Positions 7,534-17,134 of a stretch of DNA of 64,000 nucleotides are shown piece after piece (position 1 is the first letter of the stretch; every line of letters begins with the position of its first letter). Position numbers and translations under genes: made by a program. The notes beneath the pieces are model-generated. The model did not search any database. It worked only from the letters and a program-made list of their open reading frames with translations, and was not told where the DNA came from. Source of the stretch: Syntrophobacter fumaroxidans MPOB (lineage in GTDB: Bacteria; Desulfobacterota; Syntrophobacteria; Syntrophobacterales; Syntrophobacteraceae); the NCBI RefSeq assembly GCF_000014965.1, contig NC_008554.1, positions 2,406,001-2,470,000 of the forward strand, given 5' to 3'.

Positions 7534-10500
7534 TCAAAAGACGTTTTCGATCATGGCATAAATCTGGGCATCATCGAAACCGCGCAGGCGGATTGCGCCG
7601 GATCGGCACGAAGCCACGCACAGACCGCACCCTTTGCAGAGCGCCGCGTTGATTTCCGCCTTGCCTGCATCGCGCCCGCTTTCAGTGAATTTCGGAGCCG
7701 AGAACGGGCAGATATTCACGCACGTCCCGCAACTGCTGCACAGCGCAGGATTGGTAAAAGCCACCGTCCCGGCGAACTGCACGGTATCGCGAGCGAGCAG
7801 CGTGGCCGACCGGGATGCGGCGGCCTGGGCCTGGGCGATGCTCTCGTCGATGGACTTCGGGTAATGAGCCAGCCCGCACATGAAGACGCCGTCCGTGGCA
7901 AAGTCCACGGGACGCAGCTTCGCATGGGCTTCAATGAAAAACCCCGACTCGTTGACCGGAACCTTGAAGAACTGGGACAGGCTTGCGGACGGGCTCGGCA
8001 CAATGGCCGTCGCCAAGGTGATCAGATCCGGCGCGAGACGGATCGGCCTCTGCAGAATATGGTCGATCACCTCGAGCTGCAGCTTACCGTCCACGACATC
8101 CACCCGGGGCTTGTGTTCCAGGTCGTAGCGGATGAAGATCACTCCGGCCTTCCGGGCTTCCAGGTACAACTCCTCCCGTTCCCCGTAAGTCCTCATGTCC
8201 CTGTAGACGATATACACATCCGCGTCGGGATTGATCCGCTTGATCTCCAGAGCGCTCTCCACCGAATGAGTACAACAAACCCGGCTGCAATACGGCCGGT
8301 CGGGCTCCCTGGAACCGACACACTGGATGAACGCGGCGGTCTGCACGTTTTTCAGTGAAGGATCCTTGTCAACGAAACGCTGATCCAGCTCCAGGTGAGT
8401 CAAAATGCGCGGATCCTTTCCGTAGGCGTATTCGGACGGCCGAAACTCGCTGCCGCCGGTGGCGATCAGCGCCACTCCGTGCTCGAATACCTGCGGCTCG
8501 CCTCCGTTCTGGACCGTGGTTTTCATTTTCCCGACAAAACCTTCCATGCCGGTGACCGTGCTCGACAGCATCACGGTGATCCCGGGATGGTTCTGGACCG
8601 ACTCCGCCAGCTTCTTGACGTAGGAACGGATGTTTTCCCCGCGCCACGTCTTGTAGAGCTTGAGGGCCTGGCCGCCCAGCTGCGCCGATTGCTCGACCAG
8701 GTACACGGGGTATCCCTGATCGGCCAGTTCCCTTGCGGCAGCCATACCGGCAACACCGCCCCCGATCACCAGGGCCTTGCGCGTGACCTCCAGTTCCGCT
8801 TCCTGCAGCGGTTCCAGGAGGGCGGCCTTGGAAACGGCCATGCGGACCAGGTCCATGGCCTTGGCCGTGGCCTTCGCGGGATTTCCGCTGTGTACCCAGG
8901 AATCCTGGTTGCGGATGTTGGCCATTTCGAAGAGGTACTTATTCAGCCCCGCGTTTTCGAGAGTCTCCTGGAACAGGGGCTCATGGGTGCGGGGAGTGCA
9001 GGCGGCGACGACCACCCGGTTGATGCCCTGCTCCTTGATCACCTGGGCCATCTTGACCTGGGTATCCTGGGAGCAGGTGTAGAGGTTGTCCTCGACGTAG
9101 ACCACGTAGGGAAGCGACCTGGCGTATTCGCGAACTTTGGGCACATCCACCACGCCGCCGATATTGATGCCGCACTGGCACACGAATACACCCACCCGGG
9201 GACGTTCTCCCACGACGTTCGTTTCGACGGCCTTCTCCTTGACCCTGGCCAGGGACCAGCGGCGTTCGTTGAGCAGGAGGCCGGCGGCCGAAGCGGCCGC
9301 GGATGCTTCCATGACCGACTGCGGGATGTCCTTGGGGCCCTGGATGGCGCCGCACACGAAGACTCCCGGCCGGGAAGCGGCCACGGGGGCAAAGCTGTCC
9401 GTGCCGGCGAACCGGTTCTTGTTGAGGTCGATGCCGAGCGTCGAGGCGAGCCGGACGCCTTCCATGCCCACCTGGAACCCCACGGACAGAACCACCAGGT
9501 TGAAGATTTCGCTCTTCATCTCCCCTGTTTCGTTCGCATAAGTGATTTCCAGGTCTCCGTCACCGATCGGCTCCACGGAATGAATGCGGGACCGGATGAA
9601 ACGCACGCCGTGCTCGTTGCGCGCCCTATCGTAGTATTCCTCGAAATCCTTGCCGTAAGTCCGCATGTCCATGAAGAAGATGGCGGCGTCGAGCCCGCTG
9701 TGCGAATGCTCCTTGGCGATCACCGCCTCCTTGATGGCATACATGCAGCAGACGCCGGAACAGTAGGAGTTGTCGCAATGATGCAGGTCACGGGACCCCA
9801 CGCACTGAAGCCACGCGATCTTCTTGGGCTCTTCACGGTCGTAAGGCCGCATCAGATGGCCGCGGAACGGCCCCGACGCGCTCAGAATCCGCTCGAACTC
9901 GAGGCTCGTGATCACGTTGGGCAGGTTCGCATAGTTGTAAGTGTCGAAAATGGCGGGATCGAAAACCTCGTTCCCCGTGGCCACGATCACCGCGCCGACT
10001 TCCAGTTCCGCCCGCTTCGGCGTATCGCCGTACGTCACGGCTTCCGCAAGGCATACCTTCTGGCACAGCCCGCAGCCGATGCACACGTTCGGATCGATGG
10101 AGAAAACCAGGGGAACGGCCTGAGCGTACCTGATGTAGGTGGCCGCCCTGCGGTCCAGACCGCAGTTGTGCTCGTTGACGGCGGTCACGGGACAAACCTG
10201 GGCGCATTGACCGCAACCGGTGCACCTTGACAGATCGATGTAGCGAGGTTCGCTCTTGAGAGTCACCGTGAAATGCCCCGCTTCCCCTTCGAGTTTTTCC
10301 ACTTCGGTATTCGTAATGATGTTGATGTTCAAATGCCGGCCGACCTCGACCAGTTTCGGCGAAATGACTCACATCGCGCAGTCGTTGGTCGGGAAAGTCT
10401 TGTCCAGCTGGGCCATCAGCCCGCCCACGGTGGGCGACCGATCCACAAGGTGGACGTAGTATCCGGTGTTTGCGAGGTCAAGAGCCGCTTGCATGCCGGC

Positions 10501-10560
10501 GATGCCGGCGCCGACCACCATGACCGATCCGATTTTCTCATTCTTGTCTGAGTTCGCCAT
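7534..10560 (-). CDS. hdrA: HdrA-type flavoprotein, double FAD module, selenoprotein with Sec at residue 64
   Basis: Read through TGA 10369-10371 the product is 1008 aa, far above the roughly 650 aa of methanogen HdrA. Order: Rossmann FAD motif GAGIAG (17-22), [16 protein letters not shown] (56-70), two [4Fe-4S] sites (Cys113-123, Cys160-170), then from about residue 450 a canonical HdrA N-domain ([12 protein letters not shown] near 460), a second FAD motif (GGGVAG near 597) and two C-terminal ferredoxin sites (about 938 and 973). The paralogue downstream of the operator has Cys at the Sec position. HdrA carries the bifurcating FAD. Start ATG 10560 (MANSDKNE) follows AGGAA; ATG 10575 is possible. 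Lies 82 bp after the mvhD-Sec gene. Confidence 0.88.
10339..10360 (-). promoter_or_regulatory. SECIS-like hairpin for Sec64 of HdrA
   Basis: Beginning 8 nt after the TGA: GCCG, bulged AA, ACT, loop GGTCGA, GGT, CGGC. The loop opens with GG 17 nt after the UGA, inside the known bacterial SECIS window of 16-37 nt. The lower stem is 4 bp, the upper stem 3 bp including one G-U pair. Confidence 0.55.
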
Positions 10561-10642
10561 AACCATTCCTGTCATCGCTTCCTCTGCCACTCGTTGGGTT
10601 AACGGGCGCGGCGGGCGCAACCGCCCGCGTTCCCGCCCGGAT

Positions 10643-11401
10643 TTATGCCGCCAGCCTGATGAATTTGGGGGTGGTGCCTTCATAGCCGCAGAATTCCGCC
10701 TGCCCGGTCTTCTCGACGTCGCTCAGGCGCTGGGACACGGTGTAGACCGGCAGACCGGTCTTGCCGGAGATGTCCCGCACCGACTGCGGTCCGTCTCTGA
10801 GCACTTCCAGGATCAGGGCCTTCTGGTATTCCTCTTCCGCGGCCGTCCGGAGCAGCTCCTGGTACGTGTTCTCGTCGAGCTTTGCGTGGTAGACGTTCTC
10901 CCGTTCGGTGATCTGCCGGTCCATGCCGATCAGCCAGCGCAATCGCGGTGAATTCAGGGCTCCCTCCACGGCCGCCAGGCGAAGCTTGTTTTCCTCAGGA
11001 TCGAAAGGCCCGAGGTCCTGGATGACCTTGCTCAGCTCGGTCACGAAATCGGCGAAAATCTGTCCCTCCGCGGCGCTCACCCATCGCAGCTGCATCCGGT
11101 TGCGGTCCATGCCGGAAAGCCCCAGCAGCAGCTCAACGATCTTCATCCTCTTGGCCGTATAAACATTACCTTCCAGGTAATGGCAGTCACCAAGGTGTCA
11201 GCCAAAAACAAACACCCCGTCAAAACCGCTCTTCAACCCTTCCACCACGTGGAGCGGATCCACGCGGCCCGAGCACATGGTGCGTATCACGCGGATGGTC
11301 GGCGGATACTGGAATCGGGACACACCCGCCAGGTCCGCGCCCGCATAGGCGCACCAGTTGCACAAAAAGGCCAGGATTTTCGGCTCGAACGTTTCACTCA
11401 T
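10643..11401 (-). CDS. MvhD-type [2Fe-2S] selenoprotein (Sec68) fused to a winged-helix-like domain
   Basis: 252 aa when TGA 11198-11200 is read as Sec; ATG 11401 has AGGAGACAGGAA upstream. Residues 1-140 follow MvhD/Flox[19 protein letters not shown] (about 12-29), then [15 protein letters not shown] (65-78), where the neighbour FloxD and the family have Cys. VhuD of Methanococcus is a known Sec-containing member. Residues after about 150 are extra and end in a segment (about 190-252; [19 protein letters not shown]) that reads like a winged-helix DNA- or protein-binding fold. It sits between two hdrA genes and most likely couples an electron donor to one of them. Confidence 0.87.
11164..11182 (-). 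promoter_or_regulatory. SECIS-like hairpin for Sec68
   Basis: CATTACC-TGGAA-GGTAATG: a perfect 7-bp stem with a 5-nt loop that starts 22 nt after the UGA and has GG at loop positions 2-3. It is the cleanest of the three candidate SECIS elements in this cluster. Confidence 0.72.
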
Positions 11402-11473
11402 TTCCTGTCTCCTGCTGACATTTGGATTTGAATATGGGAAATACCGGGCGCACGAATCCAGCGAGCGTGCGGC

Positions 11474-14400
11474 TTATCCTCTTTGACCTCCCGCCCGTAT
11501 GGCGGCCACAATCTGCCGGTCGCGGAAGTGCTTCATGTCGATGGCCTTCTGGGGGCATGACGCGGAGCAGACTCCGCAGCCTTTGCAGGAAGCCGAAATC
11601 GTTTCGGCGCGGAATCCCTTTCCGATCACCTTGTGGAGCCGAATGGCGCCAAAGGGGCACAAGGCTTCACACAACCCGCAGCCGATGCATGCTTCCTGGT
11701 CGACTACGGAAACCACGGGGGCGACTTCCACGAAAGGCTTGGCCAGGACGCTCGCCGCGCGCGCGGCGGCCGCCTGAGCCTGGGCGATGGATTCTTCGAT
11801 CGGTTTCGGATAATGCGCCAGACCGGCAATGAACACGCCGTCCGTGGCAAAATCCACGGGGCGCAGCTTCATGTGCGCCTCGAGGAAAAACCCGTCCTCG
11901 TTGAGGGGCACCTTGAAGAACTTGGCGAGCGTTTCCTGGCCCTTGGGGATGATGGCAGTGGCCAGGTTGAGGTAGTCCACATCGATCTGCACGGGCCTGC
12001 CGAGCACGTGGTCGCGCACGGTAATCCGCAGTTTCTCCGAGCCGGGGATCGTCTCAACCAGGGGTTTCTCGTCGACCGAATACCGGATGAAGAGCACACC
12101 CTGCTCCCGTGCCTTCCGGTAGAGTTCCTCCCGCTGCCCGTAAGTACGCAGGTCGCGATAGAGGATGAAAACGTCCAGATCGGGTTTGAGAGTCTTCAGC
12201 TCGATGGCTTCCTGAACGGAAGCCGTGCAGCAGATCTTCGAACAGTAAGGCCGCTCGGGCTCGCGAGACCCCACGCATTGAATGAAGGCCACGGCCTCCG
12301 CCCGCTCCAGTTCCCCGGGCTTCTCATCGAAGAGCTTCTGCAACTCGTGCCACCGAGTCACGCGCTCGCTTCGACCGTAGAGGTATTCCTCGGGCTTGAG
12401 AGAGTGAGCGCCCGTGGCCAGGACGGTCACGCCATGCTCCAGGTTCCGCTCGCTCCCGTCCACCTGCACGGTGGTGTTGAACTGCCCGATGAAACCCTGG
12501 ACGTCCAGGATCCTGGCACCGACCAGCGCTTCGATGTTTTCGTGATTCAGAACGCGGTCGCGCATCCGGGCCACGAAGGGACCGACTTCCTCTCCGCGCC
12601 AGGTTTTCCTGACCTTCAGGGCGTGCCCGCCCAGTTCGTTCTTTTCTTCCACGAGGAACGTTTTGAATCCCTGGTCGGCCAGGTTCAGAGCCGCGCTCAT
12701 CCCCGCCACGCCCCCGCCGATCACCAGGGCCGACTGATTCAGCTCCACCCGCAACTTCTCGATGGGCTCGAGCAGGGCCACCTTGGCCACGGCCATGCGA
12801 ACCAGGTCTTTGGCCTTTTGCGTGGCCTTCTCGGGCTCCGCCTGGTGGACCCAGGAGTCCTGGTCGCGGATGTTGGCCAGCTCGAAGAGATAACGGTTCA
12901 TGCCGGCTTCCCGGATGGTTTCCTGGAAGAGCGGTTCATGGGTGCGCGGCGTACAGGCGGCCACGACGATCCGGTTCAGTTTGTGTTCCACGATGGCATC
13001 GCGGATGAGTTTCTGCGTGTCCTGGCTGCAGGTGAACATGTTGTCCGCCACATAAGCCACGAGCGGCAGGCTCCTGGCGTAATCGCGGACCGCGGGAACG
13101 TCGACCACGCTGCCGATATTGATCCCGCAATGGCAAACGAAGACGCCGATCCGGGTTTCTTCTCCCGAGACCGGATTTTCGTCCGGATAGGTCTTTTCCT
13201 TGGTGAGCGAATTACGGGAAGCCGCAAGCAAGGCAGCCGACGCGGCGGATGCTGCGGAGGATTCCATGACCGAGTAAGGGATGTCCTTGGGTCCCGAGAA
13301 CGCACCGCTGACGAAGATCCCGGGACGGGAGGTTTCCACGGGGGCAAAGTCGCTGGCCGCGGCGAAACCGTCTTCATTGAGCTCGATGCCCAGCCTGGCC
13401 GCGAGATCGCGGATGTCCCTGGAGACCTCCAGGCCGACGGACAAAACCACCATGTCGAATTCTTCGCTCCGGGCCACGCCGCCGTCGTCGACATACTCCA
13501 GCTTCAGATCGTGCGACCCGGCCCCGGCTGGCTCGATGCTGTGAATCCTGGACCTGATGAAGCGCACTCCGGTTTCCGTCTTCGCCCGATTGTAATAGCG
13601 CTCGAACTCCTTCCCGTAGGTGCGCATGTCCATGAAAAATATGGCCGTGTCCAGGTCGCCGTGGGCATGCTCCTTGGCGATGACGGCCTCCTTGATGGCA
13701 TACATGCAGCAGACGCCCGAACAGTAACCGTGCGCTCCCCGATGGATATCGCGGGAGCCCACGCACTGCAGCCAGGCGATCTTTTGGGGCGCCTTCCCGT
13801 CGGACGGCCGGACCAGATGTCCTTCAAACGGGCCCGAAGCACTCAGGATACGCTCAAACTGCATGCTGGTGATCACGTTGGGGTACTTGCCGAACCCGTA
13901 AGTATCGTACACGGCGGGCTCGAAGGGCTGGAAGCCGGGAGCCAGAATGAGCGAACCGACCTTGATGACGTGGTCCCTGGCCTTCTGGGAGAAATCGACG
14001 GCGCCGGCGGGGCAGAACTTTTCGCAGGCCCGGCATTTCCCGCTCTTGAAATAGATGCAGTTGTCCTCATCGATGACATACTTGAGCGGCACGGCCTGCG
14101 GGTACTTGACGTACGCGGCCTTACGCTTTCCAAGCCCTTCGTTGAACAGGTCATCGACCTTCTTGGGGCATTTCTCGGCACAAACGCCGCAGGCGATACA
14201 TTTGCTCGAATCCACGTACCGCGGCTGTTCCCTCACCGTCACGGTGAAATCGCCGGCTTCCCCTTCCACCTTTTCGACTTCCGCCTTGGTGATCAGTTGA
14301 ATACTGAGATGACGACCCGCTTCGACGAGCTTGGGCGAGAGGATACACATTGAACAGTCGTTCGTCGGGAACGTCTTGTCCAGCTGGGCCATAACCCCGC

Positions 14401-14539
14401 CGATCGATGGGCTTTTCTCCACCAGGTAGACGTAAAAGCCGGAATCCGCGAGATCGAGGGCCGATTGCACGCCCGCAATACCGCCCCCCACCACCATCAC
14501 TGCGCCGGTGACTGGCTTCAATTCATTCTTGTTCTTCAT
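11474..14539 (-). CDS. hdrA: HdrA-type flavoprotein, double FAD module, all-Cys form
   Basis: 1021 aa. ATG 14539 (MKNKNELK) is preferred over ATG 14554 because GGAG lies 9 nt before it and nothing precedes the other. Layout matches the Sec paralogue: FAD motif GGGIAG (18-23), TFPTNDCSMCILSPKL with Cys65 where the other has Sec, ferredoxin sites (CIACGVCAEKC near 115; an irregular CIYFKSGKCRACEKFC near 165), canonical HdrA N-domain (VFVCHCGINIGS near 470), second FAD motif near 605 and two C-terminal [4Fe-4S] sites (CIGCGLCEALC near 950, CKGCGVCSASC near 986). First gene after the operator-bearing upstream region and probable operon head. Confidence 0.92.
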   Translation of the reverse strand: MKNKNELKPVTGAVMVVGGGIAGVQSALDLADSGFYVYLVEKSPSIGGVMAQLDKTFPTNDCSMCILSPKLVEAGRHLSIQLITKAEVEKVEGEAGDFTVTVREQPRYVDSSKCIACGVCAEKCPKKVDDLFNEGLGKRKAAYVKYPQAVPLKYVIDEDNCIYFKSGKCRACEKFCPAGAVDFSQKARDHVIKVGSLILAPGFQPFEPAVYDTYGFGKYPNVITSMQFERILSASGPFEGHLVRPSDGKAPQKIAWLQCVGSRDIHRGAHGYCSGVCCMYAIKEAVIAKEHAHGDLDTAIFFMDMRTYGKEFERYYNRAKTETGVRFIRSRIHSIEPAGAGSHDLKLEYVDDGGVARSEEFDMVVLSVGLEVSRDIRDLAARLGIELNEDGFAAASDFAPVETSRPGIFVSGAFSGPKDIPYSVMESSAASAASAALLAASRNSLTKEKTYPDENPVSGEETRIGVFVCHCGINIGSVVDVPAVRDYARSLPLVAYVADNMFTCSQDTQKLIRDAIVEHKLNRIVVAACTPRTHEPLFQETIREAGMNRYLFELANIRDQDSWVHQAEPEKATQKAKDLVRMAVAKVALLEPIEKLRVELNQSALVIGGGVAGMSAALNLADQGFKTFLVEEKNELGGHALKVRKTWRGEEVGPFVARMRDRVLNHENIEALVGARILDVQGFIGQFNTTVQVDGSERNLEHGVTVLATGAHSLKPEEYLYGRSERVTRWHELQKLFDEKPGELERAEAVAFIQCVGSREPERPYCSKICCTASVQEAIELKTLKPDLDVFILYRDLRTYGQREELYRKAREQGVLFIRYSVDEKPLVETIPGSEKLRITVRDHVLGRPVQIDVDYLNLATAIIPKGQETLAKFFKVPLNEDGFFLEAHMKLRPVDFATDGVFIAGLAHYPKPIEESIAQAQAAAARAASVLAKPFVEVAPVVSVVDQEACIGCGLCEALCPFGAIRLHKVIGKGFRAETISASCKGCGVCSASCPQKAIDMKHFRDRQIVAAIRAGGQRG

Positions 14540-14609
14540 GAACTCACACTCCATAGCCGGTTACGGAAAAACACTGGGACGATTCATTCGCACAGGAAAA
14601 CAAGCGTTC

Positions 14610-14636
14610 TATCAAGACCTCAGCATACGGAAACAA
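14610..14636 (-). promoter_or_regulatory. Possible promoter of the hdr-flox cluster
   Basis: On the minus strand a TTGTTT-like -35 (about 14631-14636) precedes a TTGATA -10-like element (14610-14615) at 15 nt. Both are weak matches, as expected for an activator-dependent promoter; the dyad at 14641-14658 lies immediately upstream. Confidence 0.3.
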
Positions 14637-14640
14637 ATGA

Positions 14641-14658
14641 TTGTGACCGAAGTCACAA
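14641..14658. promoter_or_regulatory. CRP/FNR-family operator (HcpR-like), TTGTGA-N6-TCACAA
   Basis: TTGTGACCGAAGTCACAA is a dyad with perfect 7-bp arms around CGAA, 102 bp upstream of the hdrA start at 14539. It equals the consensus of CRP and of HcpR, the CRP/FNR-type regulator of nitrosative stress and sulfur-metabolism genes in Deltaproteobacteria. Which factor binds is inferred. Confidence 0.65.
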
Positions 14659-15269
14659 ATCCTCTCGGCAGACGGCGACTCACGGAATCAACGGAAGGTT
14701 TGACGTGAGGACAAACGCTCGTGGTTCAAAGAACTCGGACCGGGGACACCCTGCTCTGCCCGGGAATGCACCTTCCGAAAACAGGATGCACATCGCTTTT
14801 CCGCACAATCCCCACACTCTTCGGCGAGACCGGGATCAACGGCGCACCCCGAAGAACATGATCCAAACCCGAGTGAATGAATGGTGAACGACGGACAGCG
14901 GCAAGCCGGGTCCCGTGTCTTCTATGAAACAGCATCCTGGAACGATGGGCGGACGCTCCGACATCTAAGCCAAGCTTGAACATCACCTAAAAATTCAGTA
15001 TCCATATCCCCATTAAATGATTGTGTCTCTTAATCCACCGACCTTGCGAAGTCAAGGGGCATGTTGGGCAAAAATGCGGCTCGCGGCAGCAAAAATGCAA
15101 CATCTTTAGATACTAGCCTTTTTCACAATCCAGCGTGGAGGAAGGGGAAAGCTCCTCGCTCCCACAGAGGTTCCGCATTCGTCCCGTCCAAGTCCGAAAA
15201 GGCTTGCCGCGACTTGCATCCGCCCCACCGCCCGGCAATCCACCCGGATACTCCCTCCGAAAACCCACG

Positions 15270-16856
15270 CTATTTTGTGCATGCCGGCGCCGGAGAATCG
15301 GTCTTGCACAATTTTTCGGGCCGCCTCGCGGCTCGCACGCTCGACATGTCGAATCCGTAGAGTGCCCCGTACTTGCGCACAAGGTAGGCGATGAAGTACT
15401 TGGGATTCAAATCCTCTCCGGTGACCGCTTTCAAGAGTTCCCGCGGCCTGTAACGGCTGCCGTGCAAATGCACGTTCGATCGCAGCCAGTCGATAAACGG
15501 TGCGAACTCCCCCCGTGAGAAAGACGCATCGAGATCTCCCAGTTCGTCCTCCGCCCGGGCAAACAACTGGGCTGCGTAAAGATTCCCCAGCACATAGACG
15601 GGAAAGTACCCGATGGACCCCTCGGCCCAGTGGATGTCCTGCATCAGGCCGCGGCTGTGATCGGGTACGGACAGCCCGAGATACTCCCGGGTTTTGTGCT
15701 CCCACAATTCCGGCAGATCACGCACCTCGACGGCATATCGAATGAGCGCCAGTTCCAGTTCGAAACGCAACATCACGTGAAGGTTGTAAGTCACCTCGTC
15801 GGCCTCGGTCCTTATCAGGCTGCGCCGCACATCGTTGACCATGAGGTGAAAGGATTCCAGGGAGGATTCCGCCAGGTGCGGAAAGAACCTGCAGGCCCTC
15901 GGATAGAAGAATTCCCAGAATCCCAGGGACCGGCCCACCCAGTTTTCCCAGGTGAGCGCCTGGGATTCGTGAATCCCCATGGACGCCGCGCGCCCCATGG
16001 GAGTCCCCCAGTGCCCGGAATCGAGCCCCTGGTCGTACAAACCGTGTCCCGTCTCGTGCAAGGCGCTGAAAAACGCCATGCCGAAGCAGGACGTGTCGTA
16101 TCTCGTCGTTATTCGGACGTCTCCCGGACCCATGGTGGCCGTGAACGGATGCGCGGCCGGGTCCATTCGACCGCAGTTGAAGTCGTAGCCCGTCAGCCGG
16201 ACCGCCTCCCTGGCGAGCGCTTCCTGAGCGGGCTCCGGGTAGTGCCGCGGGAATCTCTCCCGGTCAGGCGTCACGTTGCTGTTCTCGATGCAGTGCAGAA
16301 TCCGCAGGAGCGCCTCTTTGAGCACCCCGAACAGGGGTTCGATGTTTTCCGCGGTCTCTCCCGGTTCGTAGTCGTTGAGCAATGCGTCGTAGAATTCGTT
16401 CCCGGAATCGAGCAGGCTCGCTTCGTTGCGTTTGAGCTCCACGATCCTTTTCAGATACGGCATGAATGACTTCCAGTCATTGCGCGGTCTGAAAACCTCC
16501 CAGGCCAATTCCCCCTCAGCCGCCGCCCTGGCCAGTTCCACCGCGAGCGTGCGCGGCACTTTCACCGCCCGGTCGAAGCTCCTCCTCCATTCGCGAACGT
16601 TGACGGCTTCGGGACACAGCCGATCCTCCACCAGCCGCGATTCCTCCACCCTCTCGAGCATCTCTCCGATCTTTGGATCGGTCGTCCTGGCCGACAGCAG
16701 CTCGGCAAGGGCGCCGAACTGGACCGCGCGATGGGAATGGCCTCCCGCCGGCATGCACACCCGCTGATCCCAGATCAGCAGAGAGCGCATCGATTCCAGA
16801 CAGGCGATCTCCCTGCTGTGAGACAACAGCCACTCATACGCTTTCCGGGGCCTCAT
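15270..16856 (-). CDS. M32 family carboxypeptidase (Taq type)
   Basis: 528 aa from ATG 16856 (MRPRKAYEW), chosen because GGAGGGCAGG lies directly upstream; longer frames extend back to 17000 without a ribosome site. The zinc motif HETGH (in FSALHETGHGLYDQG, about residue 260-275), preceded by DVRITTRYD, and the downstream GIHESQALTWEN glutamate region are diagnostic of thermostable carboxypeptidase Taq. It is a cytosolic metallo-exopeptidase that trims C-terminal residues from peptides. Length fits the family (about 500 aa). It is divergent from the CpsB-like gene with 278 bp between them. No neighbour suggests a specific substrate. Confidence 0.9.
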   Translation of the reverse strand: MRPRKAYEWLLSHSREIACLESMRSLLIWDQRVCMPAGGHSHRAVQFGALAELLSARTTDPKIGEMLERVEESRLVEDRLCPEAVNVREWRRSFDRAVKVPRTLAVELARAAAEGELAWEVFRPRNDWKSFMPYLKRIVELKRNEASLLDSGNEFYDALLNDYEPGETAENIEPLFGVLKEALLRILHCIENSNVTPDRERFPRHYPEPAQEALAREAVRLTGYDFNCGRMDPAAHPFTATMGPGDVRITTRYDTSCFGMAFFSALHETGHGLYDQGLDSGHWGTPMGRAASMGIHESQALTWENWVGRSLGFWEFFYPRACRFFPHLAESSLESFHLMVNDVRRSLIRTEADEVTYNLHVMLRFELELALIRYAVEVRDLPELWEHKTREYLGLSVPDHSRGLMQDIHWAEGSIGYFPVYVLGNLYAAQLFARAEDELGDLDASFSRGEFAPFIDWLRSNVHLHGSRYRPRELLKAVTGEDLNPKYFIAYLVRKYGALYGFDMSSVRAARRPEKLCKTDSPAPACTK

Positions 16857-17051
16857 CCTGCCCTCCGTGAATCCCGCGGGTTCGGATTTAAACATGAAGA
16901 GCTCGGACGGATCGTGCGCGAGGTCGCCGAACCAAGCAGGGTTCGGCTTGAAAAGGAAGGTGAAGTCCAGTCGTTCCACCGGCCGGAGTCTGCGATCCAC
17001 ACCCTCGACCGGGCTGTTTCTTAAGAGAATTTAACACTACTATAATCGATG

Positions 17052-17081
17052 TTGCCAAAGACGGTTAGACAATTTTATGAT
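17052..17081 (+). promoter_or_regulatory. Sigma-70-type promoter for the PHP phosphatase gene
   Basis: TTGCCA (17052-17057), 18-nt spacer, TATGAT (17076-17081), about 53 bp before the ATG at 17135. Confidence 0.5.
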
Positions 17082-17134
17082 AGCCTGCAAAAAGACAGAA
17101 GACTCAAGAGAGCCCGCATAATGAGCGTGAATCG

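Larger units (their letters stand above)
14540..15269. other. 730-bp upstream region of the hdr-flox cluster
   Basis: No convincing gene. It contains the TTGTGA-N6-TCACAA dyad at 14641-14658 and an AT-richer stretch at 14980-15120. The right part is the 3' flank of the carboxypeptidase gene; no U-tract terminator seen for it. Confidence 0.5.

Noticed and set aside
8395-14353. Long plus-strand open frames (8395-10230 and 11633-14353) opposite the two hdrA genes
   Set aside because: Antisense shadows of the hdrA coding sequence at high GC; no motif, signal or ribosome site.
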